A stretch of DNA of 64,000 nt from Sphingobium herbicidovorans (GCF_002080435.1 NZ_CP020538.1:868001-932000), one strand, 5' to 3'; positions 26,049-35,297 are shown, counted from the stretch's first letter. The notes: generated by a model from the letters alone, not told the origin. Translations and numbers: made by a program.

Positions 26049-28749
26049 CTTCCTCCACATAGGGCGCGGCCAGCGCCGCCCAGGCTTCGCCTACCCTTTG
26101 CCGCGCCTGCGCATAGCTTTCAAGCAGCGCATCCCAGCTTTCGACGCCGCATGCCCGCGCGACCACCGGCTGCGTCGCCAACGGCGGTTCGGTCGATTTG
26201 GGCGACACCAGCCGCCACACGATCAGGAAGCGGGTGAAGAGGTCATGCGCCGCAACCAGATCTCCGGGCAGATGCCCCGCGGCCACCAACTGCTCCAACG
26301 CGACGCGCAGGTCAGGATCGAACGCCATATTGTGCTGGAACTGCGTCACATGAACCAGGAATTCCAGATCGACGAGGCCGCCGGGCGCCAGCTTGACGTC
26401 CAGCTCACCGGCAGGCGGCTTATGTCTGGCGATGTCGCCGCGCATCTTCACCGCGTCGCGCGCCAGCGCCTCGAAATCACGGGGACGCTCCAGCGTCTCG
26501 GCCAGGATCGCGCCCAACGCCGCGCGCGCCTTTGCCGAACCGAACAAGGGACGCGCCCTCGTCAGCGCCAGATGCTCCCACGGCCAGGCTTCCTCGCGCT
26601 GATATTTCGCGAAACTGTCCAGACTGACGGCAAGCAACCCCTGCGCGCCCGAAGGCCGCAACCGCGTATCCACCTCATAAAGCGGCCCTGCTGCCGTCTG
26701 CACCGACAGGGCATTGGTGATCCGCTGTCCCAACCGGTTGAAATATTGCGTCGCGCCCAAGGGCCTTGCGCCATCGGATTCGGTCAGGAAGCCGCCGGTG
26801 AACAGATAGACCAGATCCAGGTCCGACGCATGGGTCAGCACTCCGCCACCCAGCCGCCCCAGCGCCAATATGACCATTTCTCCGCCCGGCACCTTGCCGT
26901 GAGCGGCCTCAAACTCTTTCACCGTAGCGCTGGCGAGCGCTTCGATCGCCGCTTCCGCGACACGGGAATAGCCCCTGCCCGCCTCCAGCGGATCGCCGCC
27001 GCGGATGATCTGCGCGCCCAGCGCAAAGCGGCGGTCATTCACCCGCTGCCGCACCCGGTCGAGCAGCGCCTGATAATCCTCTCCCTTCTCCAGCTGCGCG
27101 AACTGTTCGGCCAGCTGCTCCACCGGCGGTGGCGGGTCGAAGGCGGATGTGTCGATCAACCCGTCGAGCAATTCCGCCCGCCGCCCCAATGCATCGGCCA
27201 GCGTAGGCGCATGGCTCAACAGCTCAGCCATCAGTTCGGCAAGGCCCGGACGCGCCGCCAGCAGCTTGAAGAAGTTGATGGCGCTCGGCAACCGGCCGAT
27301 CAGGTCATCCAACCGATTAAGCGCGCGCACTGGATCTGGCGCAGCCGCCAGCGTGCGCATCAGGCCGGGCAGCAATTCTTCCAGCGCCTCGCGCGATGCC
27401 GTGCTGCGCAGCGCGCGCACCGTGCCCGTGCGCCAGCGGGCGATCCGCGCCACCGGAGCGTCGGTATCGGTAAAGCCCATCTCGGCAAGCTGCCCTGCCA
27501 GCCGCTCCTCGTCATGGAAAAGCGACTCTTCCTTCTCGGCTGGCGTCAGCTGGTCATAATTGGCGCCCACCCAAACGACATGCGGCCGCAACAGGTCGAG
27601 CAGGGCCGCGCCATCCTCCAGACCGTGCAGCCGCGCGACATTGTCCATCGCTTCGGCTGTCTTGGGCAATTCGTGCGTCTGCCGATCCTCGACCATTTGC
27701 AGCCGATGCTCGATGGTGCGGAACAGCACATAGGCCTCGTCCAGCCTGCGCGCGACCTCATCGTCGAACACCCCTGCCACAGCCAATGCTTTGAGCGCAT
27801 GCCGCGTGTTGCCAGACCGCAGCGCCGGATCGCGCCCGCCCCGGATCAGTTGATGCACCTGCGCGAAGAACTCGACTTCGCGAATGCCGCCCCTGCCACG
27901 CTTCAGGTCATAGCCCGGTCCGAATGCCTGCCCTTGCGCATAATGATCGCGGATGCGGCGCGAAATGTCGGTGATCGCGTCGATCGCTCCAAAATCCAGG
28001 CTTCGCCGCCAGACGAAGGGCCGGATCTGCTGCATGAAGTAATCGCCCAGCGCCAGGTCGCCCGCCGCCGGGCGCGCGCGGATGAAAGCGGCCTGTTCCC
28101 ACCCAAGCGCCATGGACTCATAATAGCCGATCGCCGCTTCCACGGGCAAAGCGATCGGCGTGGCTTCGGGCGTGGGACGCAGCCTCAGGTCGACGCGAAA
28201 CACGTAACCATCGCCGTCCCGCGCGTTCAGCAGTTCGCTGACCCGTCGCCCGATCCGAACCGCCGCATCGGCCGGGTCCTCTCGCTCGCCATGGGGCAGG
28301 GTGGTGGGGTCGTAGAGCAGGATCGGATCGATATCGGATGAATAATTCAGCTCCCGGCTGCCATGCTTGCCCAGCGCCAGCACGACGAAGCCCTTGGGCT
28401 CCTCCCCCGGATAGCGTTCGGCAAAGGCGGCCATCAGCGCCTCCTCCAACGCCTGATCGGCAAAATCCGACAGCGTCTGGGACACCCGGTCCAGGCCCCA
28501 GGCGCCGGACAGATCGGCCGCCGCCGTCACCAGCGACAGGGCGCCCTTGCGCAGCCTCAATGACCTGGCGATCCCATCGTCCGGGGCCGGGATCGCGTGC
28601 GCCGCGGCCAACGCAGCGTCATAGTCGCCAAGCGCCAGCAAGTCGGTTACCGCTGGAAAGCGATCCATCTGCCTCGCCAGGAAAGGCGAATGCGCCCTTA
28701 TACGCGCCGCCACCGCCGTCCAGTCCGCCACCTTTATCTCTCCCGTCAT
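26029..28749 (-). CDS. glnE: bifunctional glutamine synthetase adenylyltransferase/adenylyl-removing enzyme
   Basis: 906 residues from the ATG at 28749 (close to the family norm of about 950). Two nucleotidyltransferase domains are present: an N-terminal one with SSDIDPILLYD (adenylyl-removing) and a C-terminal one with THASDLDLVYLF (adenylylating). The R-G-x-G-G-I-R-E-V-E-F motif near residue 290 and its C-terminal counterpart LAPGGLVDLEFLVH are both visible. It adjusts glutamine synthetase activity to nitrogen status. First gene of the operon with bcp and the DUF455 gene. Confidence 0.96.
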   Translation of the reverse strand: MTGEIKVADWTAVAARIRAHSPFLARQMDRFPAVTDLLALGDYDAALAAAHAIPAPDDGIARSLRLRKGALSLVTAAADLSGAWGLDRVSQTLSDFADQALEEALMAAFAERYPGEEPKGFVVLALGKHGSRELNYSSDIDPILLYDPTTLPHGEREDPADAAVRIGRRVSELLNARDGDGYVFRVDLRLRPTPEATPIALPVEAAIGYYESMALGWEQAAFIRARPAAGDLALGDYFMQQIRPFVWRRSLDFGAIDAITDISRRIRDHYAQGQAFGPGYDLKRGRGGIREVEFFAQVHQLIRGGRDPALRSGNTRHALKALAVAGVFDDEVARRLDEAYVLFRTIEHRLQMVEDRQTHELPKTAEAMDNVARLHGLEDGAALLDLLRPHVVWVGANYDQLTPAEKEESLFHDEERLAGQLAEMGFTDTDAPVARIARWRTGTVRALRSTASREALEELLPGLMRTLAAAPDPVRALNRLDDLIGRLPSAINFFKLLAARPGLAELMAELLSHAPTLADALGRRAELLDGLIDTSAFDPPPPVEQLAEQFAQLEKGEDYQALLDRVRQRVNDRRFALGAQIIRGGDPLEAGRGYSRVAEAAIEALASATVKEFEAAHGKVPGGEMVILALGRLGGGVLTHASDLDLVYLFTGGFLTESDGARPLGATQYFNRLGQRITNALSVQTAAGPLYEVDTRLRPSGAQGLLAVSLDSFAKYQREEAWPWEHLALTRARPLFGSAKARAALGAILAETLERPRDFEALARDAVKMRGDIARHKPPAGELDVKLAPGGLVDLEFLVHVTQFQHNMAFDPDLRVALEQLVAAGHLPGDLVAAHDLFTRFLIVWRLVSPKSTEPPLATQPVVARACGVESWDALLESYAQARQRVGEAWAALAAPYVEEDDAGSR

Positions 28750-28818
28750 ATCGGCGCTAATGCTCCGGCGCTGCGATGAACGCCAGAAACTTTTCCCTCG
28801 CACGCCCGTTGTACAGTC

Positions 28819-29010
28819 ATGGAAATGCAGCGCAAATCGGTAGGACGGTCAGCGGAAGAACGGGAAGGCGGCGCTCGTCGTCTCCTGACCGTTGGCCTGC
28901 CCCAGCCATATGAAGGCATCGGCAATGCGCTGCGATCCACTTTCCGTCCGCGCGGAGATGGCATTCCAGACGACATGCTTGATTTGCTGGATAAACTCGA
29001 CCGCCATTGA
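28819..29010 (+). CDS. small NepR-like protein (orphan anti-sigma factor candidate)
   Basis: 63 residues. The C-terminal half, IGNALRSTFRPRGDGIPDD followed by MLDLLDKLDRH, matches the NepR helix pattern (iG-x-x-LR-x-x-(Y/F)...(I/V)P-D-(D/E)-(M/F)-x-x-LL-x-x-L-D). NepR sequesters EcfG-type general stress sigma factors and is released by PhyR. No phyR, ecfG or histidine kinase gene adjoins, so this would be an orphan copy. The N-terminal half is basic and unmatched. It diverges from glnE. A small unrelated protein remains possible. Confidence 0.55.
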   Translation: MEMQRKSVGRSAEEREGGARRLLTVGLPQPYEGIGNALRSTFRPRGDGIPDDMLDLLDKLDRH

Positions 29011-29087
29011 CCGGCATCTGAACAGCGCAGGACTTTGTTTACCAGCCAGAGCTAATGTAGCCGCCTGATTTTTCTGGATGCGCCTCC

Positions 29088-29420
29088 ATGCTCTACAAGG
29101 CTTTTGCCGTAATCACGCTGATTGCCGCGCCCATCGTCGTCCTGATCGTGCAGAGCGTCGCGCCCCAGCCGCCATCGGCTGCACACCCTGCCCCTTCCCC
29201 TGCCGCATACCAGCAGCCTGCGCCCATCATATCGCAGCCAGCCCCCATGCCCCCCTCAATTGAACCGGCGCCTGACCCGGCAACCTTCGGTCAGCCAATG
29301 CCAGAAGCCGGAAAACCCTTTCTGGCGCCCGGCAATGGACTGCCCACGACTGCCGTATCCGCCGGGGAAACGAACGACGAAGAGGGGGCCGAGGCTTCCC
29401 CGGAGGACACGCCCTCCTGA
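29088..29420 (+). CDS. hypothetical membrane-anchored proline-rich protein
   Basis: 110 residues. One hydrophobic segment (FAVITLIAAPIVVLIVQSV, residues 6-24) is followed by a proline/alanine-rich, presumably extended periplasmic tail ending in an acidic stretch (NDEEGAEASPEDTPS). No family recognised. It follows the NepR-like gene by 77 bp and converges on the zinc peptidase gene. Confidence 0.55.
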   Translation: MLYKAFAVITLIAAPIVVLIVQSVAPQPPSAAHPAPSPAAYQQPAPIISQPAPMPPSIEPAPDPATFGQPMPEAGKPFLAPGNGLPTTAVSAGETNDEEGAEASPEDTPS

Positions 29421-29429
29421 CGTTGAACG

Positions 29430-30305
29430 TCAACCTGCAGCAGCGAAAGTATCGCACTGCGCCGGATCCCCGCTATCCAGCCCCTTGCGAAGCCAAGTCA
29501 TCCGCTCCTCGCTCGATCCATGGGTGAAGCTTTCCGGCACGGGTCGCCGTCCTGCCGCCTTTTGCAGCGTGTCGTCGCCGATCGCCTGCGCCGCGGTCAT
29601 TCCTTCCTCCAGATCGCCCGGCTCCATCAGCCCCGTGCGCTTCGCCCAGACGCCAGCATAGCAGTCCGCCTGCAACTCGACCTTGACCTGCAAGGCGTTG
29701 CCCTCTTCCTGACCGACGCTCCTCTGCCGCTGCTGCACCTTGCCAAGCGTGCCTTCCAGATCCTGCACATGATGGCCGACTTCATGCGCGATTACATAGG
29801 CCTGGGCGAAATCGCCGGGCGCGCCGAAACGCTGCCGCAATTCGGTGAAGAAGTCGGTGTCGAGATAGACCTTCTGATCGTTCGGGCAATAAAAGGGGCC
29901 CATCGCGCTCTGCGCCGCGCCGCAGCCTGACATGCCCGCCTGCGAATAGAAGGACAGGACCGTCGGGCGATATTGCTGCCCCGACTCCTGGAAAACCTGT
30001 TCCCACACACGCTCGGTCGAACCCAGCACCCGCAATGACCATCGCTGGATCTCGTTCAGCTTTTCAGGATCACGGCTGACCGAGACATTCTGTTGCGGTC
30101 CGCCGCCGCCGCCGACCAGCGTCAGCGGATTAACCCCCATCACCGCCAGGATGATGAGCGCCACGACGATCCCGCCACATCCAAAACGGCTGCCAATGAA
30201 GGGCAGCAACATGCCCAGGCCGCCGCCCAGCCCACCGCCAAAGCCGCCGCCCCGGCCGTCCTGCACTTCGAAATTGGAGCTTTCCCGTTCATCGTCCAGC
30301 CGCAT
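29430..30305 (-). CDS. ypfJ: neutral zinc metallopeptidase (YpfJ family)
   Basis: 291 residues. The N-terminus has a glycine-rich stretch (GGGFGGGLGGGLG) and a membrane segment (IVVALIILAVMGVNPLTLV). The conserved domain has GCGAAQSAMGPFYCPNDQKVYLD and the zinc motif AHEVGHHVQ (HExxH, near 170), with LQADCYAGVWA as the third-ligand region. This matches the putative neutral zinc metallopeptidase family. Substrate unknown; probably acts in the periplasm. Confidence 0.92.
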   Translation of the reverse strand: MRLDDERESSNFEVQDGRGGGFGGGLGGGLGMLLPFIGSRFGCGGIVVALIILAVMGVNPLTLVGGGGGPQQNVSVSRDPEKLNEIQRWSLRVLGSTERVWEQVFQESGQQYRPTVLSFYSQAGMSGCGAAQSAMGPFYCPNDQKVYLDTDFFTELRQRFGAPGDFAQAYVIAHEVGHHVQDLEGTLGKVQQRQRSVGQEEGNALQVKVELQADCYAGVWAKRTGLMEPGDLEEGMTAAQAIGDDTLQKAAGRRPVPESFTHGSSEERMTWLRKGLDSGDPAQCDTFAAAG

Positions 30306-30437
30306 GACGCCCTCTCTTTCCTCGCCTGCCTAGCGCATGAGCGGGACGGTTGGAACGGTCGCGATATGGCATTGGTTGCCTCGGTTTATCGGATTGTTAC
30401 AGCACATTAAGTTGGCGCCCGACGACGCATCGCTATA

Positions 30438-31628
30438 TTGCACTGCGACATGGCCGACATTGACCCAAAAATTCCCCGCCGCGCGGGCACGCCGCTCCCC
30501 CTCCCGCGCGAAGTGGCGCTATTGCTGCAAGGCGGCGGGGCTCTTGGATCCTTTCAGGCCGGCGTGTACCAGCGCCTCGACGAACTGGGCGTCGATGTCA
30601 GCTGGGTGGCTGGCATTTCGATCGGCGCGGTGAATGCCGCGATCATAGCGGGCAATCCGCCGCACCGCCGGATCAGCCGGCTCAAGAAATTCTGGCTCAC
30701 CGTGTCTGGCGGGATGCCCAACATAGTCCTGCCGGAAATCGACCATATCCGCGAAGCGGCCCACCTGATGGCGGCTGGCGCGGTCGCGACCTTCGGCGTG
30801 CCGGGCATGTTCCGCCCCCGCCTTTGGCCCGCGATGATGATGCCGGAAGGGACGTCCGGCGCCATCAGCTTTTATGACAGCGCACCGCTGAAGGAAACGC
30901 TCGACGCCTGCGTCGACTGGGACCTGCTGAACGATGGGCCGGTGCGCCTCTCGGTCGGCGCGGTGGATGTGGAAAGCGGCAATTTCGCCTATTGGGACAC
31001 ACGCGGGCCCGATGGTCCTACCCGAATCGACGCGCGCCATATCATGGCGTCGGGCGCACTGCCTCCGGGCCTGCCTCCGGTCGAGATCGACGGTCGCTGC
31101 TATTGGGACGGCGGGCTCGTCTCCAACACCCCGCTCGCCCATGTGCTGGAGCATCAGACCGAGGATATGCTGGTTTTCCAGGTCGATCTCTTCCCGGCCG
31201 AAGGGCCCAAGCCGCGCCAGATGACCGACGTCTATTCGCGCGCAAAGGATATTCAATATTCCAGCCGCACGCGGCAGGTCACGGATCAATATCTGCGCCT
31301 GCGCCGCGAGCACAAGGCGATGAAGGCGCTGCTCGACAAGCTGCCGCCCGACCTGAAAGACGACCCGGAGGCCCAGCGTCTGCGCCAGATGCTCGACCGG
31401 GGCTCCGTCAACATCGTGCACCTTATCTACCGCAGCCGCGCGTGGGAAAGCGGCGCGCGCGATTTTGAATTTTCCCGCTCCACCATGCTCGATCACTGGA
31501 GCCAGGGACGGGGCGCAGTGGAAGGCGTGATGCACAAGGGCGACCTGATCGCCCGCAATATCATCAATGGGAAAAGCGCGAGCTTCGACCTCGACGCACC
31601 CGACCATCTGAAGGAGAAAAATGCATGA
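30438..31628 (+). CDS. patatin-like phospholipase with DUF3734 domain
   Basis: 396 residues. The oxyanion loop GGGALGSFQAGVYQ (near 36), the nucleophile elbow GISIGAVNAA (near 60) and the catalytic DGG in YWDGGLVSNTPL (near 224) are intact. The C-terminal part fits DUF3734, typical of alphaproteobacterial patatins. The stop overlaps the start of the 3-hydroxybutyrate dehydrogenase gene, so the lipase and dehydrogenase are coupled. A role in releasing acyl or hydroxyacyl substrates is inferred. Confidence 0.9.
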   Translation: MHCDMADIDPKIPRRAGTPLPLPREVALLLQGGGALGSFQAGVYQRLDELGVDVSWVAGISIGAVNAAIIAGNPPHRRISRLKKFWLTVSGGMPNIVLPEIDHIREAAHLMAAGAVATFGVPGMFRPRLWPAMMMPEGTSGAISFYDSAPLKETLDACVDWDLLNDGPVRLSVGAVDVESGNFAYWDTRGPDGPTRIDARHIMASGALPPGLPPVEIDGRCYWDGGLVSNTPLAHVLEHQTEDMLVFQVDLFPAEGPKPRQMTDVYSRAKDIQYSSRTRQVTDQYLRLRREHKAMKALLDKLPPDLKDDPEAQRLRQMLDRGSVNIVHLIYRSRAWESGARDFEFSRSTMLDHWSQGRGAVEGVMHKGDLIARNIINGKSASFDLDAPDHLKEKNA

Positions 31629-32416
31629 GCAAGTCCCTCGCTGGAAAGACCGCTCTCATCACGGGCTCCACCTCCGGCATCGGCCTTGCCTATGCAAAGA
31701 CGCTCGCTGCGGAAGGCGCGAATATCGTCATCAACGGTTTCGGCGATCCTCAGGCGATCGAACAGGAACGGCTGGCCCTGGAACAGGCCAGCGGCGCAAA
31801 GGCGCTCTACAGCGGGCATGATCTGACCAAAGCCGCTGAAATCGAAGCGATGATGAAGGAAGCGGCCGACACATTCGGCGGTGTCGATATCCTCATCAAC
31901 AATGCGGGCATGCAATATGTCGCCCCGGTGGAGGATTTCCCGGTCGAAAAATGGGATCTCATCATCGCGCTCAATCTGACCAGCGCTTTTCACACGTCCC
32001 GCCTTGCGGTGCCCTATATGAAATCGAAAAAATGGGGCCGCATCATCCAGACCGCCAGCGCCCATTCGCTCACGGCATCCCCTTTCAAAAGCGCCTATGT
32101 GACCGCCAAGCATGGCCTTGCCGGGCTGACCAAGACGCTGGCGCTGGAACTGGCCACCTTCGGCGTGACGGCCAACTGCATTTCGCCGGGCTATGTCTGG
32201 ACGCCGCTTGTCGAAAACCAGATTCCCGACACCATGAAGGCGCGCAACATGACGCGCGAGCAGGTGATGAACGACGTGTTGCTCGCCGGTCAGCCGACCA
32301 AGCAGTTCGTGACAGTCGATCAGGTCGCCGCCATGGCGCTGTTCCTGTGCAGCGACGCAGCCGCCAATATCACCGGCGCGAACATGAACATCGACGGCGG
32401 TTGGACCGCCCAATGA
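31625..32416 (+). CDS. bdhA: D-3-hydroxybutyrate dehydrogenase (SDR family)
   Basis: 263 residues. The Rossmann motif GSTSGIGLAYAK (near 13), NNAGMQYV, the catalytic Ser in IQTASAHSLTASP, and Y-x-x-x-K in YVTAKHGLAGL are all present; the C-terminal ITGANMNIDGGWTAQ is typical of BDH. It oxidises D-3-hydroxybutyrate to acetoacetate with NAD, a step in poly-hydroxybutyrate use. AAGGAG lies before the ATG, which overlaps the patatin stop. Confidence 0.92.
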   Translation: MSKSLAGKTALITGSTSGIGLAYAKTLAAEGANIVINGFGDPQAIEQERLALEQASGAKALYSGHDLTKAAEIEAMMKEAADTFGGVDILINNAGMQYVAPVEDFPVEKWDLIIALNLTSAFHTSRLAVPYMKSKKWGRIIQTASAHSLTASPFKSAYVTAKHGLAGLTKTLALELATFGVTANCISPGYVWTPLVENQIPDTMKARNMTREQVMNDVLLAGQPTKQFVTVDQVAAMALFLCSDAAANITGANMNIDGGWTAQ

Positions 32417-32460
32417 CAGCGTGGCATATTGGCAACGGTCGGAAGCTTTTGTTTTATTAG

Positions 32461-32492
32461 AGGGAAACTATCTCCTGTGACCCCGTTTCCCT
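32461..32492. repeat. inverted repeat in the leader of the outer-membrane protein gene
   Basis: AGGGAAAC (32461) and GTTTCCCT (32485) are perfect 8-bp arms separated by 16 bp, 40 bp before the outer-membrane protein start. It could be a regulator site or a leader hairpin; there is no T-run that would make it a terminator. Confidence 0.4.
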
Positions 32493-32530
32493 TGGGCAAC
32501 CTGAAACAAGGCTCAAGGGAGTAGCCTCAC

Positions 32531-33085
32531 ATGAAAAAATATATTCTCGCAGCCGCGATGTTCGCGGCGCTGCCTTCGCTCGCCCACGCACAGGAAGAAG
32601 CCGCCCCTGACGGCACGCCTGCGTTCGGCGTTGAACCCTATGTCGGTATCCTTGGCGGCTGGCACAGCTTCGATCGCCGTTCGGAATTCGGCAGCGTTCC
32701 CGGCGAAACCATCATGAGCGGCGCAATCGTCAGCGGCGTCGCCGGCGTCAACGTGCCGCTCGGTCCGGTCTTCGTCGGCGTCGAAGGCAACGCCACCAAG
32801 GGCTGGGCGGACATCGATTGGGAATATGGCGTGAAGGGCCGCTTCGGCGCGCGCGCTGGTGAAAGCGGCATGATCTTCGCCTCTGCCGGCTATCAGTGGG
32901 TCAATGGCAAGCAGGGCTGGCCGAACCGCAAGGACTGGATGTATGGCGTCGGCGTTGAAGTCGGCCCGAAGGACATTGGCCTGGGCGGCGTCACCGGCAA
33001 CAGCGGCATCCGCCTGCGTTTCCAGACCGAGACCTATGATTTCGACAGCTTCCGTCCCACCGCTGGCGTAATCTTCCACTTCTGA
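32531..33085 (+). CDS. outer-membrane beta-barrel protein (opacity-like)
   Basis: 184 residues. The signal peptide (residues 1-21) ends LAHAQ. The mature part alternates polar and hydrophobic residues in eight or so strands (for example VEPYVGILGGWHSF and VGVEGNATKGWADIDW) and ends in a terminal phenylalanine (GVIFHF), the signature for BAM-dependent insertion. It resembles small opacity/OmpA-like porins of sphingomonads. The gene has AAGGGAG upstream and a strong terminator. Confidence 0.8.
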   Translation: MKKYILAAAMFAALPSLAHAQEEAAPDGTPAFGVEPYVGILGGWHSFDRRSEFGSVPGETIMSGAIVSGVAGVNVPLGPVFVGVEGNATKGWADIDWEYGVKGRFGARAGESGMIFASAGYQWVNGKQGWPNRKDWMYGVGVEVGPKDIGLGGVTGNSGIRLRFQTETYDFDSFRPTAGVIFHF

Positions 33086-33108
33086 TCCCTTCCCATAGCG
33101 ATCAGGGA

Positions 33109-33144
33109 AAAGCGTTCGTCCCGCACGGGGCGGACGCTTTTTTC
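33109..33144 (+). terminator. rho-independent terminator of the outer-membrane protein gene
   Basis: AAGCGTTCGTCCCG pairs with CGGGGCGGACGCTT (G-U pairs allowed) around a CAC loop and is followed by TTTTT. It begins 24 bp after the stop. Confidence 0.85.
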
Positions 33145-33177
33145 ATGCAGTGCCTGCAACTGGCCGCTGCCCAACCT

Positions 33178-33201
33178 CCGTTCGGGCTGAGCTTGTCAAA
33201 G
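33178..33201 (+). repeat. dispersed repeat family A, single copy
   Basis: CCGTTCGGGCTGAGCTTGTC followed by AAAG. Same family as copies at 35273, 41951, 45523/45568 and 58016. This copy has one change (TCAAAG for TCGAAG). The intergenic stretch around it (33145-33305) holds nothing else I can recognise. Confidence 0.75.
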
Positions 33202-33305
33202 CGCCACCTGCCTCAACGCCTCCTCGTCTCCGCGACAACGCCATCACCCCCCTTAACAGCCGGAAAATTCCCCCTATGCTCCCCGCATAAGAGGGAGAAT
33301 TGCCA

Positions 33306-34661
33306 GTGCGTCATGCGTTGTGGGTCATCATGGTCGCCGCCAGCCTTTCGTCTGCCGCCACGGCGCAGACCGGAACCTCGTCCGCTCCGGCTGCGTCCCC
33401 TGCGCCCTCCAGAGAAATCGCCGCCATGATCGCCCGCGACATGGATGGCTTGATGACGCTTTACCGCGATCTTCACGCCAACCCCGAACTGTCAGAGCAG
33501 GAGAGCGCGACCGCCGCCAAGCTGGCGCGCCGCCTCAAGGCTATGACATTCAATGTCACCGAAAAGGTCGGCGGCAACGGCGTCGTCGGCGTCATGAAGA
33601 ATGGCGAAGGTCCCGTCCTCCTCATCCGCGCCGACATGGACGGGCTCCCCGTCACCGAGCAGACCGGCCTTCCCTTCGCCTCCAAGGTCCGCACGAAGAC
33701 GGCGGATGGCATGGAAACCGGCGTCATGCACGCCTGCGGCCATGACACGCACATGACCGCCTTCATCGAAACCGCGCGCCTTCTCTCTTCGATGAAGGAT
33801 CGATGGCAGGGCACGCTGGTCATGATCCTCCAGCCTGCGGAGGAAGTCGGCCGTGGCGCGCGCCTGATGCTGGAGGACGGCCTTTTCACCCGCTTCCCCA
33901 AGCCAACCCACGCGATCGCATTTCACGACGCGGCCAATCTGCCCGCAGGAACGATCGGTTATACCCCCGGTTATGCCCTCGCCAATGTGGACAGCGTGGA
34001 CATAGTTGTGCGCGGCACGGGCGGCCATGGCGCCTATCCGCAAACCGCCAAGGACCCGATCGTGCTGGGCGCGCGCATCGTCGGCGCGCTGCAAACGCTG
34101 GTCAGCCGGGAACAGGACCCGCTCGATCCCGCCGTGGTCACGGTCGGCAGCTTCGTCGGCGGGGCCAAGCATAATATCATCCCTGACGAAGCGAAGCTGC
34201 TGCTCACCGTCCGCAGCTATTCGGACGAAACCCGCGAACGGCTGATCCGCGGCATAGAACGTATCGCACGCGGCGAAGCAATCGCGGCGGGTGTCCCCGA
34301 AAACCGCATGCCGGTGGTAACCGTAAAGGACGAATACACCCCCGCCGCCTACAATCCGCCCGCATTCGCCAATCGGATGGGCGACCTGCTGAAAAGCCAT
34401 TTCCCCGCAGGCCGCGTTGTGGAGACCAAACCCTCAATGGGCGGCGAAGATTTCGGCCGCTACTACCGCGCCGACAAAAGCATCGACAGCTTCATCTTCT
34501 GGGTCGGCGGCGTACCCGCAGACCAGATGGCGAAGGCCGCCGCTGGCCAACTCACCCTCCCCTCGCTCCACAGCCCCTTCTGGGCGCCCGAAGCCGACAA
34601 GGTGATCGCAACCGCCAGCGAAGCCACAACCATGATGGCGCTCGATATATTGAAACGATGA
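33306..34661 (+). CDS. M20 family amidohydrolase (N-acyl amino acid/peptide deacylase), secreted
   Basis: 451 residues starting at GTG 33306 (GAGGGAG eight bases before; a TTG two codons upstream is less likely). A signal peptide ends near SAATAQT. M20D motifs are present: IRADMDGLPV, HACGHDTHMTAF (metal ligands, near 138), QPAEEVGRGARLMLEDG (catalytic Glu) and MGGEDFGRYYR (near 380). Such enzymes remove acyl groups from amino acids or cut dipeptides; export suggests a scavenging role. It resembles hippurate hydrolase-type enzymes. Confidence 0.9.
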   Translation: MRHALWVIMVAASLSSAATAQTGTSSAPAASPAPSREIAAMIARDMDGLMTLYRDLHANPELSEQESATAAKLARRLKAMTFNVTEKVGGNGVVGVMKNGEGPVLLIRADMDGLPVTEQTGLPFASKVRTKTADGMETGVMHACGHDTHMTAFIETARLLSSMKDRWQGTLVMILQPAEEVGRGARLMLEDGLFTRFPKPTHAIAFHDAANLPAGTIGYTPGYALANVDSVDIVVRGTGGHGAYPQTAKDPIVLGARIVGALQTLVSREQDPLDPAVVTVGSFVGGAKHNIIPDEAKLLLTVRSYSDETRERLIRGIERIARGEAIAAGVPENRMPVVTVKDEYTPAAYNPPAFANRMGDLLKSHFPAGRVVETKPSMGGEDFGRYYRADKSIDSFIFWVGGVPADQMAKAAAGQLTLPSLHSPFWAPEADKVIATASEATTMMALDILKR

Positions 34662-34685
34662 TATGGAATGGGGGGCAGGAAAGCG

Positions 34686-35258
34686 ATGCTGACGTTACGC
34701 AAGGCCGTTGTGGAGGATGGCGCGGCATTGGCCGCGATCTACGCGCCCTATGTCTTGGATACCGTCATCTCCTTCGAGGCCGTGCCGCCCACCGCGGAAG
34801 AGTTTGGCGGCAGAATAGCCAATTGCCTGCCCAACTATCCCTGGCTCGTTGCCGAGTTGGACGGGCAGGTCGCCGGATATGCCTATGCCGGCCCGCATAG
34901 TGGCCGTGCAGCCTATAATTGGTCGGCGGACATATCTGTCTATCTGGCGCCCGATCATCATCGCCGCGGCATCGGCCGCAGCCTCTACGACGCCCTGATC
35001 GCTCTGCTGCGGCGTCAGGGCTATCATGCGCTGTTTGCGGGCATAACCCTGCCCAACGAAGCGAGCGTCGCCATCCACAGCGCGATCGGCATGCGGCAAG
35101 TCGGCATCTATCGGGAAGTCGGCTTCAAATTCGGCCAGTGGCATGATGTGATGTGGATGGGCATGACCATCTCTCCGCGCGCTCAGCCCATGTCTGCGCC
35201 CACGCCCTTTTCCGCGCTGACCAACCTTCAAGACATCGTGCCCCATCTGACCGGCTAG
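34686..35258 (+). CDS. GNAT acetyltransferase (phosphinothricin acetyltransferase-like)
   Basis: 190 residues from the ATG at 34686, with AGGAAAG just upstream. The N-terminus MLTLRKAVVEDGAALAAIYA and YVLDTVISFEAVPPTAEEF fit the PAT/Bar family; the acetyl-CoA loop is in LAPDHHRRGIGRSLYDAL (near 95). C-terminal NEASVAIHSAIGMRQVGIY and YREVGFKFGQWHDVMWM are characteristic. Acetylates small amines such as methionine derivatives or phosphinothricin. Starts 24 bp after the M20 peptidase gene. Confidence 0.88.
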   Translation: MLTLRKAVVEDGAALAAIYAPYVLDTVISFEAVPPTAEEFGGRIANCLPNYPWLVAELDGQVAGYAYAGPHSGRAAYNWSADISVYLAPDHHRRGIGRSLYDALIALLRRQGYHALFAGITLPNEASVAIHSAIGMRQVGIYREVGFKFGQWHDVMWMGMTISPRAQPMSAPTPFSALTNLQDIVPHLTG

Positions 35259-35272
35259 CCGATCAGGAACTT

Positions 35273-35297
35273 CCGTTCGCCCTGAGCTTGTCGACGG
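35273..35297 (+). repeat. dispersed repeat family A, single copy
   Basis: CCGTTCGCCCTGAGCTTGTC followed by GACGG, between the convergent GNAT and nucleotidyltransferase genes. The final bases diverge from the family consensus GAAG. Confidence 0.65.

Noticed and set aside
25981..28341. A 786-codon open frame on the plus strand opposite glnE
   Set aside because: It is a high-GC antisense shadow: arginine/glutamine/proline-rich, no domain, and glnE on the other strand is clear.
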